The position numbers and the translations under genes are program-made. A DNA stretch of 64,000 bases from NCBI GenBank assembly GCA_002869185.1, contig PKTN01000001.1, positions 1-64,000 of the forward strand, given 5' to 3'. Each line of letters opens with the position of its first letter. Positions within the stretch are counted from its first letter, which is position 1. This document shows, in pieces, positions 9,031-18,154 of this stretch. This DNA is from Denitrovibrio sp. GTDB lineage: Bacteria; Chrysiogenota; Deferribacteres; Deferribacterales; Geovibrionaceae. The notes beneath the pieces are model-generated. The model ran no database searches. It saw nothing but the letters and a program-made list of their open reading frames with translations, and was not told the DNA's origin.

Positions 9031-11541
9031 TTAGATGTTTTTAGCAATAATACTGTCTAGGCGATTCAATAAGTCTTCTGCTGTTGAGAATAAATCGTAC
9101 ATAAATTGACGGGCACCTTCGCGGTCACCAGCTTTTGTTGATTTACATACGTCAGCAGCTAAAGAGTGTATGCGTGCATGCACTGGCTCCATATCCCTGA
9201 ACTCCGGCATTTCACCGAAGAACTCTGTCCCTTGACTATAGTAGAATTGTCCAAATGCACAGTCGTGATGGCTTACGGTAAGATCATCGGTTCTGTCTCT
9301 AGACTCGAGATATACAGCGTATACTTTATTAAGGTATATGAGGTGTTGAAGCTTAGCTAATGCAAACATTGAAGCTTTGTTCTTAAGTTTATACTGGCTA
9401 AAATGGTTACTAGTGCACATGATGCTCTTTATAAGCTCACGCATATTGTCAGTCAGTAGATTCATTTCCTCTTTAGATTCAGTTGACGATGTTGATACAG
9501 TATTTATGCTACTCGCTATTTGAGTAGTAACTGCTGATTGTTGGTCTACAGCACTTGATACACTTAGTATGTTTTGTTGTAGGTTTTCAACTGCCACTAG
9601 AATATTGCTGAAATTTTCTGATGTTTGCGTGTCTATGTTAGTTTGTTGCATTACGAGGTCTGTTACAATTTCAGCCTCTGAATTCGCTGTTTTAACACGA
9701 CTTTGCATTTCAACAATCATAGTGCGAATGTGTTCAGTTGAGTCTTGTGTCTTTTCTGCGAGCTTACGAACTTCATCGGCTACTACAGCAAAGCCACGCC
9801 CAGCCTCTCCTGCTCGTGCTGCTTCAATAGCAGCGTTGAGTGCCAGCAGGTTAGTTTGTTCTGATATGTCATTAATTACAGTTACTACATTTTCAATCTC
9901 AGCTGCACTGTTTGTAAGTTCTTTAATCTCGTTAGTAAGTGTGTCGATTTTACTTCTCATATTTGCAGATATAATTTCAGAGTTTTTAATTATTTCACTA
10001 CCCTGTTGTGAGACAGTCACGACATCATTGTTTTGGTGAGCAGCGTCAGAGGTGTTATTTGCTATCTCAGATATAGAGGAGCTCATCTCTTCCGCGGCTG
10101 TGGCTACTTGTGCTGCCATATCGTTAGTGTGGAGTAAGGTTGCATTAACAGTATCTGTAGCTCTAATGATAGGGACTAGAGTCTCAGCTGTACTTGCCAG
10201 ACCAACTATTAGCTTTGTGAAGTCATTGTCTAAGTTGTCTAGAACTTTGTTGAAAGAGTTAGCGAGGTCGTTTGTCTCTGCTGTATTGCTGGATTCAAGC
10301 CTTCTTGTCATGTCACCGCCACCCTTTGAAAGTCCATCAAGTATAGCTGATGTGTTCTTGACACTATTAGCTATCCCTCTCGCTATGACGATAGTAATTA
10401 ATGCTGCTATGATAGTCATTATGAAAGCAACAAGAATTATTTGAGAGACAAGTTTATTGGTCTTAGCTGTAAGGGCTATAGAGCGTTGCTGTATAGTATC
10501 TTCTATATCGTCAGTATATACGCCTGAACCTATGATCCAGCCTAGTGGTTTAAATAGTCTGACATAAGAGAGTTTAGGTTGTGGTTGATCTTTGCCTGGC
10601 TTTGGCCAGAGATAATCAACATAGCCTTCACCAGTCGATTGTGTAGCTTTAACCATAGCTGTGAAAAGGTTTTCTTTATTCTTACCTGCTACATTATATT
10701 TTGGGTTATTAAGTTTTTGTCCATTGAGTTGTGGAGCAATAGGGTGCATTACCATAGTTGGAACTGGTAAGCTATTGTCGTTGATCCAGAAGTAGCCTGT
10801 CCCTTTATCATATTTATACTTTGCTACTTCTTGCAAAATCACATTGATAGCTTCGGTAGCGGCATCATCAACATATACGCCTGTCCCTAATATCCAGCCC
10901 CAAGGCTTGAATAGTTTAACATAGGAGAGTTTAGGTTGTGGTTGATCCTTGCCAGGTTTTGGCCATATATAACCGACAAAGCCTTCTCCGTTGGCAGTCG
11001 CTTTATCAACCATGGCAGTGAAGAGATTCTGATTGTTGTCTGCGACATTGTATTTTGGGTTATTTAGGACTGCCCCATCAAGCTGTGATGCGATAGGGTG
11101 CATTATCATCTTAGGGTAAGGTTTGCCCATGTCATTAATCCATATATAACCTGTTCCGCTGTCATATCTAGCAGCTTTAACTATTGCACTCGCTTGTATC
11201 TTTGCTTCTTTTTCAGAGATTTTCCCTTGTTGATAAGAGTTGTATATTGATTCAATCTGAGAGTGAAGTGAGTCGATTATTGATCTCAGCTTATTCCCGT
11301 AGTTATTTTCGATATATTCTTTTTTTGTAGAATTTATATAAGTATTAGAAATAGACTCATAGGTAACATCTACGAGACTTTTTAGTTTTTGTTCGACTCT
11401 TAAATATTCTGTTTTTCTAAAATTATCAAGATTTGCCTGTTGACGCCCTTTTAAGCTGTACACCATCATAGATGTAACTACTCCAGTAGTAAGAATCAGA
11501 AGTAAAATAGTACTCATTGCAATCTTAGTTGCTATCTTCAT
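9031..11541 (-). CDS. Methyl-accepting chemotaxis protein with duplicated Cache sensor and C-terminal CZB domain
   Basis: 836-residue chemoreceptor. A first membrane helix (about 9-30) is followed by a periplasmic part with two nearly identical Cache units, residues 126-226 and 244-345, each with the pattern [38 protein letters not shown] and GW-I-G-GVY. A second membrane helix (about 362-387) leads to HAMP and a signalling domain with the hairpin tip [20 protein letters not shown]. The last 130 residues form a CZB (chemoreceptor zinc-binding) domain: His in [13 protein letters not shown]..., [15 protein letters not shown] and [13 protein letters not shown] domains bind zinc through three His and one Cys and sense zinc or hypochlorite. 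Ribosome site GGGGGA. Single-gene transcript. Confidence 0.94.
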   Translation of the reverse strand: MKIATKIAMSTILLLILTTGVVTSMMVYSLKGRQQANLDNFRKTEYLRVEQKLKSLVDVTYESISNTYINSTKKEYIENNYGNKLRSIIDSLHSQIESIYNSYQQGKISEKEAKIQASAIVKAARYDSGTGYIWINDMGKPYPKMIMHPIASQLDGAVLNNPKYNVADNNQNLFTAMVDKATANGEGFVGYIWPKPGKDQPQPKLSYVKLFKPWGWILGTGVYVDDAATEAINVILQEVAKYKYDKGTGYFWINDNSLPVPTMVMHPIAPQLNGQKLNNPKYNVAGKNKENLFTAMVKATQSTGEGYVDYLWPKPGKDQPQPKLSYVRLFKPLGWIIGSGVYTDDIEDTIQQRSIALTAKTNKLVSQIILVAFIMTIIAALITIVIARGIANSVKNTSAILDGLSKGGGDMTRRLESSNTAETNDLANSFNKVLDNLDNDFTKLIVGLASTAETLVPIIRATDTVNATLLHTNDMAAQVATAAEEMSSSISEIANNTSDAAHQNNDVVTVSQQGSEIIKNSEIISANMRSKIDTLTNEIKELTNSAAEIENVVTVINDISEQTNLLALNAAIEAARAGEAGRGFAVVADEVRKLAEKTQDSTEHIRTMIVEMQSRVKTANSEAEIVTDLVMQQTNIDTQTSENFSNILVAVENLQQNILSVSSAVDQQSAVTTQIASSINTVSTSSTESKEEMNLLTDNMRELIKSIMCTSNHFSQYKLKNKASMFALAKLQHLIYLNKVYAVYLESRDRTDDLTVSHHDCAFGQFYYSQGTEFFGEMPEFRDMEPVHARIHSLAADVCKSTKAGDREGARQFMYDLFSTAEDLLNRLDSIIAKNI
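10507..11166 (-). repeat. Direct in-frame duplication encoding two Cache units of the chemoreceptor
   Basis: Bases 10864-11166 and 10507-10812 encode the same approx. 100-residue Cache unit twice with a period of about 357 bases. Long stretches remain nearly identical in DNA (for example around 10561-10610 and 10918-10967), showing a fairly recent duplication or ongoing gene conversion. Confidence 0.85.
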
Positions 11542-11653
11542 TCGTTATCCCCCAAAATACTTATTACAAATAGTATAATATATAAACAACGTTATGTAAT
11601 TATTTATTATAGCTATTTTGATTATGACTACTTATAAAAAATTTTATATATAA

Positions 11654-11662
11654 TGGTATAAT
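11654..11662 (+). promoter_or_regulatory. Extended -10 promoter of the disrupted lipoprotein gene
   Basis: TGGTATAAT is a perfect extended -10 element (TGN-TATAAT) 28 bases before the ATG at 11691. No good -35 is seen at 17 bases. The same TGGTATAAT occurs before the lipoprotein gene at 19106. Confidence 0.6.
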
Positions 11663-11690
11663 AAGGAAACTATTTCTTTAGAGGTAATAT

Positions 11691-11789
11691 ATGAAAATAT
11701 TTTTAAAATCTGTGAATTTAGTTATCATATTGATAGCTTTACTTATATTTGGATGCCTGAATTCAAATACTAAGTGCAACAGTCTTTAA
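11691..11789 (+). pseudogene. 5' fragment of an IS-disrupted lipoprotein gene
   Basis: An ATG with AGAGGT ribosome site (11680-11685) starts a lipoprotein signal peptide: MKIFLKSVN, hydrophobic LVIILIALLIF, then GC. After CLNS the reading frame runs into the IS end and stops at 11787-11789. Deleting the IS plus one copy of the flanking TGAATTC joins this fragment in frame to the sequence from 12821, giving ...FGCLNSGCGGGSGSS, very like the SCGGGGGSSS start of the two lipoproteins at 19106 and 22192. As it stands only a 32-residue peptide is made. Confidence 0.85.
11758..11764. repeat. Left copy of the direct repeat flanking the IS30 element
   Basis: TGAATTC at 11758-11764 is repeated at 12821-12827. 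It most simply represents the target-site duplication, as removing everything between the copies restores the lipoprotein frame. Seven bases is longer than the short duplications usual for the IS30 family. Confidence 0.7.
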
Positions 11790-12731
11790 ATCTGATATTA
11801 CCTGTATCGGTGTCTTATATCCATTCGATTTTCTTGGTCTGTTGTTTAGCTTATCCATGATGTGCTGAATTCTCCTATCGTCGACTTTGGCAAACGATGT
11901 CCCTTTGGGTACATACTGCCTTATCAGTCCATTGATATTCTCGTTTATTCCCCTTTCCCATGGGGCATAAGGATGTGCGAAGTAGAAATCCACATCGAGC
12001 TCCCTAGCGATCCTTTTATGTCCTGCAAACTCTTTTCCATTATCTGACGTAATTGTATGTACAGTGCTCGCAATAGGCTTTAGCATGTCAATCACAGCCT
12101 CGGTAACGCTCTCTGCTGTTCTTTGCTCGACCTTGCGTATCAGTGTAAGGTATGACTTACGCTAAGTAAGGGATACGATAGCCTGCTTATGATTTTTACC
12201 TATAATAGTATCAACTTCCCAGTCACCAAGCCTTTCTTTGCTATCAACGATAGAAGGACGATCATCAATTATTTTCCTGTCAATCAGATGATTAGACCTT
12301 CGGTCATATTTACCATAACGCTTTTTACGTTTCTTCTGGCATCGCAAGTACTTATATAAGTTTCCACCAGACTTCTTGTTAGCAAGAAGATATTGATAAA
12401 TAGACTCATGGCTTATGCGAACATCCTTATTCAGATTAAGCCACCCGCTAATCTGCTCTGGACTCCAATCCTCTTTCAGGTACTGCTCTACAAACATCCA
12501 AGTTGAATCTGGAATCCTTGGAAACACTTTACCTTTTCTACGTCCAATAGCTTTCCTGTGAGCCTGACGAGGTTGATATCCGTTGCCACCTGTATTCCGC
12601 TTCAGTTCCCTGCTTACTGTGGATTTATGAACTCGTAACTCTTTTGCTATGTCAATTTGCGAATGTCCCTTGTTCTTTAAAAAAGAAATCTGGTATCTTT
12701 GATATTGAGTCAAGTGCGTATAGATTCTCAT
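11763..12731 (-). pseudogene. IS30-family transposase with in-frame amber codon
   Basis: One continuous 323-codon frame interrupted only by TAG at 12162-12164. The N-terminal part (12162-12731, 189 residues) has the helix-turn-helix YQRYQISFLKNKGHSQIDIA and first DDE Asp in GDWEVDTIIG; the part after the stop reads RKSYLTLIRKVEQRTAESVTE in two pieces, then has the second Asp in TSDNGKEFAG and the Glu in APWERGINEN. All three catalytic residues are therefore intact, and only the amber codon prevents a full-length product. A sense codon such as Glu (GAG) would restore it by one change. The TGA stop at 11763-11765 spans the IS/target junction. Suppression or readthrough cannot be excluded. Confidence 0.9.
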
Positions 12732-12820
12732 TGGTGCTCCTTTTATGTGGTAATGGAAGCTGTACCAATGCTATCGCACTGGCTCAACTATTACCAACCT
12801 TAAAAGTTGCACTTAATTAT
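11765..12820 (-). mobile_element. IS30-family insertion sequence
   Basis: About 1056 bp between the TGAATTC direct repeats. Near both ends lies the perfect inverted repeat TAAGTGCAAC (11771-11780) / GTTGCACTTA (12806-12815), with 5-6 less similar bases outside it. It carries a single transposase frame on the minus strand. The insertion adds 1063 bases (one modulo three), so it both separates and frame-shifts the lipoprotein gene. Exact ends are uncertain by a few bases. No other copy is present in this window. Confidence 0.88.
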
Positions 12821-14286
12821 TGAATTCGGGATGTGGTGGAGGGTCTGGCTCCTCTACAACAGTAGCTCCCCCATCCGATGATGCAACTACTGATGTTGCA
12901 GTTTATTATCCAGAAAACTTAACAGTTACTTCGCCACTTGAGTCAGATAATGGTGGGGTATCATCTAGGGCAACGATCACCCTAACCAACCACACGGCTC
13001 AGTTATCTACTATTGTTTCAATGTTATCGGGTGGTACACTGTCTGCTTGTAGCTTTAACCCAGAGCTGTTTCTTCAAACTGAAACTAGTGCTCCTTGTTA
13101 CGGTCCTACTTTGGATTATGAAAACCATCCTGACAGCCCTGGTGGGACAGCTGATGGACAGCTACCAAGCGGGGACTTAGGAATATGGAAAGAGACCAAT
13201 GCAGCGACAACTGAAGCATGTTCAGCTGCTCAAATGAATGCACGTATGGAAGGTATTGGTAACAAGTCTTATGCTGCATTTACTGCACTAGCAAGTATGA
13301 TCTGTGTTGATCTTGTCGGAGGTTACGGTATCCCTAGTGAGAGCACAAACGACATAGTTGCCGATATGAACAATATGGCTACGTCAGCATCCTTAGACGC
13401 TTCATTTACAACGGCGACAATAGCTCATTCTACTGTAGGAACTCAGGATGAATTTATTTACACATTAGAGTATTCATACACTGATGCGTTTAGTGATGTT
13501 TATCCTATGACGATGGTGGTTACTCACCGTTCTGATTCATCTGGAGACTACACAGGTAGGTTCCAGTATAAATTTGACTTGGATACAAACGCAGGGAATT
13601 GTCCATCTATAAGCGGGAATACTCCGCAAACAGTTGCTGGATCAGTTTTATATGCTAGAACAGGATCAGATTTCGCTATAGATGCCAGATATGCTAATTT
13701 TTGTGGCAACGGAGCTGCGGGGTTCGACTCTGGAGTAGTATCTCCATCAGATAAGTATGACGCTACAACAAACCCAGATGGTTGGGGAGATAACTTTAAT
13801 AGGTTCGTGGTAGCTTTTGCAGAGAGTACATATCTTGGTGAATATACATATTCATGGCAAGCAGGTCTGAATGATATGAACACAAGAGTGTTGAATATTG
13901 CTGTGACAGAGGACGCAACAACTGGTGATAAAGAAGGAGAGGCATGGTTTGGATATGGTGCAGATGTGTCAACTTCTGACAACTCTATAGGTGGCTTTAT
14001 CTGTAACTGGGCTGGACCTGGGAACTCTCATACATATTCCACAAACATTCAGTACCAGTCACTTTTGCAAAATAGCACTACTGATATTTTTGAACCTGTA
14101 ACGAGTTTTATCACTTATGCTCCTACAGTCTCATGTGATGATGCTGACAATACTTTTGTTTATGATACTGATGCTGATGGCGACTTAGCAGATGAAGATG
14201 CTACAGCTAATGCTACGAATAATCTAAAACCTTTCGCTGATTATTCAGGTTCTTTTACAGTACCTACAGCACCAGCAAATTTCTAA
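12820..14286 (+). pseudogene. 3' fragment of the IS-disrupted lipoprotein gene
   Basis: The frame from a TTG at 12820 (first codon created at the IS junction) encodes 488 residues: NSGCGGGSGSSTT linker, a Thr/Ser-rich region, and a beta-rich acidic body with many Asp/Asn and paired Cys residues. The end has a calcium-site-like DTDADGDLADED. No catalytic motif is recognised. Without the IS it would be a lipoprotein of about 510 residues together with the 5' fragment at 11691. In its present state it lacks a signal peptide, and no ribosome site is seen at the TTG, so it is probably not exported. An ideal hairpin terminator follows. Annotators may call it an intact hypothetical CDS. Confidence 0.8.
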
Positions 14287-14292
14287 AAAATT

Positions 14293-14320
14293 AAAGGGGG
14301 GGGGATTTCCCCCCTTTTTT
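14293..14320 (+). terminator. Strong GC-stem terminator after the lipoprotein gene
   Basis: AAA plus a run of nine G (14293-14304), ATTT, then six C followed by six T (14309-14320): a short perfect G/C stem with a poly-T tail. Confidence 0.88.
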
Positions 14321-14391
14321 GTCTTTTGTCTCTAGACCTACCATTTTCGTTATGATAATATGTATTGGAATTATTTATCTTGAGGCAGTAA

Positions 14392-14766
14392 ATGTTATCT
14401 TTAGAAGAATTAAAAAACTTAACTGTGCTTTATGTTGAGGATGATGAAATTACACGTGAAATGGCTTTAAGAATGCTATCAAAGTATTTTAAAGTTGTTT
14501 ACCCTGCCGCTGATGGTCGAGAAGGATTAGAACTCTTTGGCGAATGTAATCCTGATTTGATTATTACAGACTTATCAATGCCTGAAATGAGTGGCTTTGA
14601 AATGATAAATAGTATTCAAAAAACATCCAAAGATATCCCTATTATTGTTACAACGGCTTATAGAAGTGAAGCGGAAGCTTTGACTGACGTTAATGCTGTT
14701 GTGTATAAGCCTGTAAATAAGAAAATATTGATTGATGCTGTTCTTGAATTAGATATTAATATCTAG
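14392..14766 (+). CDS. Single-domain response regulator
   Basis: 124-residue CheY-like receiver with no output domain. Acidic pocket EDDE, phospho-acceptor Asp in LIITDLSMPEMSG, conserved Thr in IIVTTAYRS and Lys in AVVYKPVNK are all present. Ribosome site TGAGGC (14381-14386) precedes the ATG. No kinase is adjacent; orphan kinases at 3.7, 7.9 and 50.7 kb are possible partners. The ArsR gene follows after 82 bases that include its own palindrome. Confidence 0.9.
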   Translation: MLSLEELKNLTVLYVEDDEITREMALRMLSKYFKVVYPAADGREGLELFGECNPDLIITDLSMPEMSGFEMINSIQKTSKDIPIIVTTAYRSEAEALTDVNAVVYKPVNKKILIDAVLELDINI

Positions 14767-14813
14767 TTATAAGCAATCGTTCAAATACTTCTTGTAATTA
14801 TCACTATAACTGT

Positions 14814-14832
14814 TTAATAATATAGTTATTAA
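14814..14832. promoter_or_regulatory. Palindrome before the ArsR-type gene (operator candidate)
   Basis: TTAATAA (14814-14820), spacer TATAG, TTATTAA (14826-14832): perfect 7-base arms centred about 26 bases before the ArsR start codon. Position and dyad fit an ArsR autoregulatory operator, but in AT-rich DNA chance is a real alternative. Confidence 0.4.
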
Positions 14833-14848
14833 TATTTTGTGGGGAAAC

Positions 14849-15187
14849 ATGGAAACGAAAGTAGATGTTTTTAAAGCTTTGGGTGATGGAAATAGACTTA
14901 GAATCCTTAACATGCTTTCATTTAGGAGCCTATGCGTCTGTGAAATTGATGCTGTTTTGAACATTTCAATGTCAACAATATCGTCGCATCTTAAAATTTT
15001 GCGAAATGCAGGATTGGTAACTTCTAAAAAGGATGGTCGTTGGATCATTTATAGCCTGAATAATAATGATCAAGTTGTTGCAGCTATCGTAAAACAGAGT
15101 CTGAAATTCATAGAGTCTGAAGTCGATTCTATAGCAGACTTAAAAAAACTCGAAACAATCACTCCTGAAAAATGCGCAAGTGCCTGA
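14849..15187 (+). CDS. ArsR/SmtB family regulator
   Basis: 112-residue winged-helix repressor: VFKALGDGNRLRILNML, SLCVCEIDAVL and the recognition helix SMSTISSHLKILRNAGLV. The LCVCEI sequence in the alpha-3 region corresponds to the CxC metal site of arsenite- or antimonite-responsive ArsR proteins; a further Cys lies in EKCASA at the C-terminus and could be a third ligand. The ATG at 14849 has a GTGGGG ribosome site (14840-14844); an upstream TTG at 14837 is unlikely. No arsenic resistance gene is adjacent, so its target may be elsewhere or the downstream large gene. Confidence 0.88.
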   Translation: METKVDVFKALGDGNRLRILNMLSFRSLCVCEIDAVLNISMSTISSHLKILRNAGLVTSKKDGRWIIYSLNNNDQVVAAIVKQSLKFIESEVDSIADLKKLETITPEKCASA

Positions 15188-15238
15188 GATATTCACTTTT
15201 TACCTAAGTTAGTTTATACTTGAGACAAAGGTGATAAT

Positions 15239-17794
15239 GTGAATGATAAAATTTTAGGCAAAGGTATTCTGACGCTAGCTGGTGGTTTAAGATATGGGGA
15301 TAGAGTTGTTTTCCAGACGGAAGAGGCTCTTGGTTATAAAATCATATCTGAATCAATCTTTAATGACCTCAGTATGCACCGTGAAAAACTACACCATATC
15401 AATTTCTATGATGGTTCCAATAGGCTCACAATCGAGTCTGATATACTTAAGAAACATACAGTTGATCCTTACCTTGGTTTCGATCGGTTTGTCGAAGATT
15501 GCTGTGCGTACATAGATACTCTCAGCAATGAAGACATAGTATTTATAGATTGCCTTACAAGCTTGATGTCTTTTTGGGGGTCTGATTGGCTAGCTGGTTA
15601 TGCCTATAAGATGATAACTGAAAGGATGGAAGTTCGTGGTGTAACATCATTCATGGGGATGATAAAGAAGTGTCACCGACAATTTACGGTTAAGAAGGTA
15701 GCTGATGCTGCTACTGTCACTGTGAGAGTTATCAAAGATAATATTGGTCGTCACTGTCTCCTTCCAAGAAAAGCTGAGGGGCGTCTTTCAAACGTAATGT
15801 ATAAACCTTACATTTTAGATATTGAAAAAGGGGTACGTCCCGTGGCGGATAGTGTGGAAGCTATGGAGTTAACGAGCCCGCCTGATAAACGTAGTGATAT
15901 GCAATATTACAATTGCTTAGATCGTCTGTTTCTCGGTGTCGAAGACGAAGTGCTTGATGAGGAAGCAGCAGTAAAGAAGCTGTGTAAGAATATGATGGGG
16001 CAAGACCCACGCATAAGTGAGCTTGCATCAAAATATTTTACTCTAAATGAATTAAAACTAATTAGAAAACGCACAATAGGTTCAGGATATATTGGCGGCA
16101 AAGCTGCTGGAATGCTTATCGCAAGGAAGATTGTAAAAAATTATCACCCAGAGCTTTATGAGAAGCATTCAGAGCCAGACGATAGCTTTTTTCTTGGATC
16201 GGATGTCTTCTATTCATTTATGATATATAACGAACTCTGGGATGACTATAAAAGCTTTTTAGAGTCTGCTGATACTGTAAAAGCGAGAAGACTACATAGA
16301 CTTATATTGAACGCAAAGATGCCTACTGAGGTTATAGAGAGGATGGAAGACATCATAGACTATTTTGGTAGGTATCCAATTATAGCTAGGTCTAGTAGCC
16401 TTTTAGAAGATAGTTTTGAAAGCTCTTTTGCTGGTAAATATGAAAGCCGTTTTTGTATCTTAACCGGTGATGACGACAGTATGACAAGGCAATTGTCTGA
16501 TATATTTAAATCTATTTATGCGAGTATGTTTGGTCAAGAGGCTGTTAAATATCGTAAGTTTTATGAGATTAAAGGTCGCTCTGATATTATGTCTATTATC
16601 ATTCAACGTGTCTCAGGAATATATAATGGGGATTACTACTTTCCACATCTTGCTGGTGTAGGGCACTCTTATAATTCATATATTTGGGATAGAAAGATAG
16701 ACCCTGAGGCTGGGCTGGTTAGGCTTGTGTCTGGTTTAGGAACCCGTGCTGTTGACTCCAAGACTGGGGATTATGCTAGAATGATAGCTCTAAATAGGCC
16801 TCATGACTACCCTATGCCAGGGATAGAAAATCGTCGAATTTATACACAACGTTATATGGATGTTGTTGATACTTATGCGAATAAGGTTCGTGAAGTGAAG
16901 CCTGCAGATGTGCATAATGATACGTCTGAGAGCATTATGAAATTTATTGCTGCTCGTGATCATGAAATTGAAAAACAGGTTAGAAGTTCACTCAAAACAG
17001 ATATCAAAGCTTGGTATGTATCACATGACTATGTTATCGAGAAGACAGATGTTCTTAAAACACTTGGTGAGGTTATGAAAACCTTAGAGAAGGCTTATGA
17101 TCACCCTGTGGAGATAGAATTTACTGTTAATTTTAAAGATGATAAGAAGTACAGAATCAATATCTTACAATGTAGACCTGTGCAGGTTCAAAAAATTGGT
17201 GACAAGGTCGTTAAAGGTGTTAGTAGTAGCGAGTATGAAGTTTTTATGGCTGAAGGGACTTTCCTCGGAGGGAGCAACTCGCTTACTGTAGACACAGTAG
17301 TGTATGTTGACTGGGAAGAGTATATGACACTTACTCCAGAGAGGAAACGCTACTGTTCTGAGATAATCGGAATACTTAATGAAAGAGTTAAAGATCGTGG
17401 TCATAATTGTATGCTAATGGGATATGGTAGATGGGGATCTAGCGTGACAGCCCTTGGGGTACCTGTTGAATTTAACCAGATAGATGGCATGAAGGCTATT
17501 GTCGAAATAGGTCATATAGCGAAAGGTATGGTGCCGGAACTATCATATGGTACACACTTTTTTCACGAAGTCGTTGAATCTAAGATAGTGTATGTATCTG
17601 TATTGGATAATGCTGAGAGGTTTAATTTGAGTAATACTATAACCAAAAGGCATAATATGATCAGGAAAGCCATAGAGGAACCAGATGGTTTCGAAAAAGT
17701 GATAAAATACTATCGTTTTCCAAAAAGACCTCTAAGGCTAGTCACAGATATTAGTAGTAATGAAGTAGCTATTTACAGAGCGAAGAGACTTTAG
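15239..17794 (+). CDS. KaiC-like / PEP-pyruvate-binding-domain (PPDK_N) fusion protein
   Basis: 851-residue cytoplasmic protein of an uncharacterised family found in deltaproteobacteria-like genomes. Residues 1-220 resemble a RecA/KaiC-type fold (LTLAGGLRYGDRVVFQTEE, DIVFIDCLTSLMSFWGSDW) but have no Walker A motif. Residues 270-670 form the ATP-grasp half of pyruvate phosphate dikinase/PEP synthase (IGGKAAGMLIAR, PIIARSSSLLEDSFESSFAG and INILQCRPVQV). The phospho-histidine swivelling domain and PEP TIM barrel of true PEP synthase are absent; the last 180 residues are family-specific (MLMGYGRWGS, ELSYGTHFFHEVVES). Start is GTG with AAAGGTG ribosome site. Function unknown. Its stop overlaps the stop of the convergent small gene. 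Confidence 0.85.
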   Translation: MNDKILGKGILTLAGGLRYGDRVVFQTEEALGYKIISESIFNDLSMHREKLHHINFYDGSNRLTIESDILKKHTVDPYLGFDRFVEDCCAYIDTLSNEDIVFIDCLTSLMSFWGSDWLAGYAYKMITERMEVRGVTSFMGMIKKCHRQFTVKKVADAATVTVRVIKDNIGRHCLLPRKAEGRLSNVMYKPYILDIEKGVRPVADSVEAMELTSPPDKRSDMQYYNCLDRLFLGVEDEVLDEEAAVKKLCKNMMGQDPRISELASKYFTLNELKLIRKRTIGSGYIGGKAAGMLIARKIVKNYHPELYEKHSEPDDSFFLGSDVFYSFMIYNELWDDYKSFLESADTVKARRLHRLILNAKMPTEVIERMEDIIDYFGRYPIIARSSSLLEDSFESSFAGKYESRFCILTGDDDSMTRQLSDIFKSIYASMFGQEAVKYRKFYEIKGRSDIMSIIIQRVSGIYNGDYYFPHLAGVGHSYNSYIWDRKIDPEAGLVRLVSGLGTRAVDSKTGDYARMIALNRPHDYPMPGIENRRIYTQRYMDVVDTYANKVREVKPADVHNDTSESIMKFIAARDHEIEKQVRSSLKTDIKAWYVSHDYVIEKTDVLKTLGEVMKTLEKAYDHPVEIEFTVNFKDDKKYRINILQCRPVQVQKIGDKVVKGVSSSEYEVFMAEGTFLGGSNSLTVDTVVYVDWEEYMTLTPERKRYCSEIIGILNERVKDRGHNCMLMGYGRWGSSVTALGVPVEFNQIDGMKAIVEIGHIAKGMVPELSYGTHFFHEVVESKIVYVSVLDNAERFNLSNTITKRHNMIRKAIEEPDGFEKVIKYYRFPKRPLRLVTDISSNEVAIYRAKRL

Positions 17795-18066
17795 TCCTCT
17801 TCGTCAACCTCTACATCATCATCTTCTGGGTCAAGTTGATCAGTGTCGATCAGTGCAAGATCTCCAGCAGTGATAGCCAGTCCTACTTCAATACAGTTGT
17901 ATATGAATTCTTCGAATTTCATATTGTTATTGTCAGCAGCTTCATTAATCTCTGCAAACATCTCTTTATCCATAACAAAAGAAAAATTCATCATGTCTTC
18001 GCTATTTTCTACTTTTTCGTCGCCTTCGCAACCACAGTTATTATCATCTCCGCCACAACAGCTCAT
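17791..18066 (-). CDS. Small Cys-rich, acidic protein, possible ribbon-helix-helix fold
   Basis: 91 residues. The start MSCCGGDDNNCGCEGDE holds four Cys in two pairs, a possible metal site. The middle, FSFVMDKEMFAEINEAADNN then KFEEFIYNCIEVGLA, has the strand-helix-helix spacing of ribbon-helix-helix proteins, and the tail is almost all Asp/Glu. No named family recognised. The acidic tail is unusual for a DNA binder. It converges on the PPDK_N-like gene with stops overlapping by 4 bases, so the two 3' ends could make antisense contact. The spaced AGGTG ribosome site upstream and codon use support a real gene. Confidence 0.7.
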   Translation of the reverse strand: MSCCGGDDNNCGCEGDEKVENSEDMMNFSFVMDKEMFAEINEAADNNNMKFEEFIYNCIEVGLAITAGDLALIDTDQLDPEDDDVEVDEED

Positions 18067-18154
18067 ATGACACCTCTTAAGATTTTACTAGGGTTTTAAC
18101 AGGTTTTAGGTAATAATGCAATTAATAGAAATGTTATTTTTTTAAGGTGATTTC

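Noticed and set aside
9569-10444. Two plus-strand open frames (156 and 130 codons) opposite the chemoreceptor gene
   Set aside because: They are the antisense shadow of the chemoreceptor signalling helices; Ser/Val/Ile-rich composition and no start signals.
13548-13982. 144-codon minus-strand frame inside the lipoprotein 3' fragment
   Set aside because: Shadow of the real frame; no ribosome site and no domain.
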